This document shows, one piece after another, positions 62,514 through 64,000 of a stretch of DNA of 64,000 bases. Made by a program: the position numbers and the translations under genes. The stretch lies in contig NZ_QUNO01000003.1 of the NCBI RefSeq assembly GCF_003387475.1, positions 558,001-622,000 on the forward strand, given 5' to 3'. The notes below the pieces were generated by a model. That model had not been told where the DNA came from, did not search any database, and saw only the letters and a list, made by a program, of their open reading frames with translations. This DNA is from Kutzneria buriramensis. Its GTDB lineage: Bacteria; Actinomycetota; Actinomycetes; Mycobacteriales; Pseudonocardiaceae. How positions within the stretch are numbered: position 1 is the first letter of the stretch; each line of letters starts with the position of its first letter.

Positions 62514-64000
62514 TCAGCCCGATGCCGCCTGCCGCAGGCTCGCCTCGCGGGCGATGTCCGTACGGGTGCGCACCTGCAACTTGGCCAGGATGTGCGAGAC
62601 GTGCGTGGTCACGGTGCGGCGCGACACGAACAGCCGCTCGGCGATCTGCGGGTTGGACAGGCCGGCCACCACCAGCTGGGCCACGGTCGCCTCGGCCGGG
62701 GTGAGGCTGTCCCATCCGGTCTTGGCCCGGCGGTGCTTGACCTTCGGCCCACGGCGCAGGCCCAGCCCACGCAGCGACGACTGCGCCCGCGCCAGCTGCC
62801 ACTCGGCGCCGAGTTCGGCGTACAGGTCCAGCGCCCGGGACGCGGCCGCCCGCGCCGAGCTCGATTGTCCATTGTGGACGAACGCGGTCGCCGCCGCCTC
62901 CAACGCCTTGGCCCGGGCCAGCGGCAGTCCGCACTCCCGGTACGCGGTTGCGGCGTGCAGCAGCTCCTCGCCGTCCCCGTCGACGAGGCCGCGGCAGTAC
63001 GCGGCGGCCCCGATCCGGTGCCTCACCTCGGAATCGGCGGCGAGCGCGACGACCCGCTCGGTCGTCGTCCGCGCGGTGTCGAGATCGCCGACGGCCATCG
63101 CGAGCCGGACGATCTCCGGCAGCACGTCGTCCTCGGCCGAGCCGCGCAACGCGGCCAGCGCGTCGGCCGGCCGTCCGGCCTGTTCCAGCTCCAGGCCGGT
63201 GAGCAGCACCAGTTGCAGCACGGACCGTTCGCCCAGCTGCGCACCGCTGGCACGGGCGATGTCCAGGTGCCGCGCGGCGGCCACGTGATCGCCGCGGTGC
63301 AGCTGGATCAGCGCCGCGATGCCGTGGTCGCAGGCCGCGACCACTGGGTTCTTCAACTCGTCGGCGACCAGGTCCACGTCCACCAGCGCGTCGTCCCAGC
63401 AGCCCGAGTCGTACGACAGTTGTACGAGGGCGCTCTGCGCCTGCGCCAGCCGGACCGTGTTGCCGACGTGCTCGGCCAGCTGACGGACGTCCCGGGCGGC
63501 TGCCACCGCCTCGTCGCAGCGGTCGACGCCGCCCAGCGCCACCGCGCGGTTGATCCGCAGCAGCAGGCTCAACTCGGCGGTCGCGCCGTCCCGGCCGATC
63601 ACCCGCACCGCGTGGTCGAGCAGCTCCAGCGCGGCCGACATGTTGCCGCGCCCGATGAGCACGATGCTCCGCACGTGCAGCGACCAGCCGACGACCCACT
63701 CGTCGCCGGGCGCGGCGTCGGCGGCGTCGAGGGCGGCCTTCTCGGCCGCGTCGGCATCGCCGAGATTCCAGTGCGCACGGGCGGTCAGCACCAGCAGTCG
63801 CGCGCGGACGCGGCCGGTGGTCTCCGGATCCGACAGCGCGCGGTCGAGCTCGACCAGCGACTGCGCGACCCGGCCGCTCATGCTCCGGCACTGCAACAGA
63901 ATGTGGTGCAGCCACACGATCTGCACCGGGTCGGCGGACAGCGCGAGCGCCCGGGTGGCGATCTGCTCGGCCTCGTCGAAGTCGCCGGTCTTGTAGAGGG
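62514..64000 (-). CDS. LuxR-family regulator with TPR-like region (5' end outside window)
   Basis: The C-terminal 495 residues of a large regulator. Helical tetratricopeptide-like repeats fill most of the part seen (for example HWNLGDADAAEKAALDA). The GerE/LuxR helix-turn-helix ends the protein: LTPAEATVAQLVVAGLSNPQ, IAERLFVSRRTVTTHVSHIL. The frame stays open to the window edge, so an N-terminal AAA ATPase domain as in LAL regulators may lie outside. Its targets are unknown. Confidence 0.88.
   Translation of the reverse strand, partial: LYKTGDFDEAEQIATRALALSADPVQIVWLHHILLQCRSMSGRVAQSLVELDRALSDPETTGRVRARLLVLTARAHWNLGDADAAEKAALDAADAAPGDEWVVGWSLHVRSIVLIGRGNMSAALELLDHAVRVIGRDGATAELSLLLRINRAVALGGVDRCDEAVAAARDVRQLAEHVGNTVRLAQAQSALVQLSYDSGCWDDALVDVDLVADELKNPVVAACDHGIAALIQLHRGDHVAAARHLDIARASGAQLGERSVLQLVLLTGLELEQAGRPADALAALRGSAEDDVLPEIVRLAMAVGDLDTARTTTERVVALAADSEVRHRIGAAAYCRGLVDGDGEELLHAATAYRECGLPLARAKALEAAATAFVHNGQSSSARAAASRALDLYAELGAEWQLARAQSSLRGLGLRRGPKVKHRRAKTGWDSLTPAEATVAQLVVAGLSNPQIAERLFVSRRTVTTHVSHILAKLQVRTRTDIAREASLRQAASG

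Overview
The window is high-GC actinobacterial chromosome. It carries the division and cell-wall (dcw) cluster, a MurE with the meso-diaminopimelate signature DNPR, Wag31/DivIVA, SepF, a MraZ-first dcw operon, a SAM-IV riboswitch and a translational ileS T-box. Many genes use GTG or TTG starts, and several look leaderless. This fits a filamentous member of the Pseudonocardiales; I cannot name the genus from sequence alone. I see no rRNA, tRNA, CRISPR array or transposase.

Layout. 1-6.7 kb: housekeeping genes, namely a class V aminotransferase/cysteine-desulfurase-like gene, lspA and a pluA-type pseudouridine synthase in one operon behind a SAM-IV riboswitch, followed by a K+/H+ antiporter, a DUF167 protein and an autoregulated TetR. 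6.7-38.6 kb, mostly on the minus strand, is the dcw region. In transcription order it reads mraZ, rsmH, ftsL, ftsI, [insert], murE, murF, mraY, murD, ftsW, murG, murC, ftsQ, [opposite-strand threonine-synthase-like gene], ftsZ, pgeF, yggS, sepF, yggT, divIVA, membrane protein, ileS. From murE to murC every junction is a four-base stop/start overlap, so translation is probably coupled. 38.9-43.7 kb: a divergent moxR-DUF58-transglutaminase operon. 44-48.8 kb: small membrane/secreted proteins, an HTH protein and an OmpR-type two-component system. 48.9-61.4 kb: a carbohydrate locus with two large secreted glycoside hydrolases (GH87-like and GH95-like), a FadR-type regulator, an enolase-superfamily enzyme and a ribose-type ABC importer. 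61.7-64 kb: a DUF6328 membrane protein and the 3' part of a LuxR-family regulator that runs off the window.

The most unusual part is the 6.5 kb between ftsI and murE. Next to a flavin oxidase, an MFS exporter and an autoinhibited Fic protein lies a two-gene unit. Its first gene is a 130-residue protein with a hydrophobic helical N-terminal domain. It overlaps a 673-residue NB-ARC STAND ATPase. The C-terminus of the small protein and the N-terminus of the ATPase share a 17-residue motif, identical at 14 positions. This is the arrangement expected for amyloid-templated signalling between an NLR-like sensor and a membrane-acting effector, so I propose an immune or cell-death module embedded in the cell-division cluster.

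Intergenic spaces hold several families of long, nearly perfect palindromes, each present two or three times and sited at gene 3' ends.
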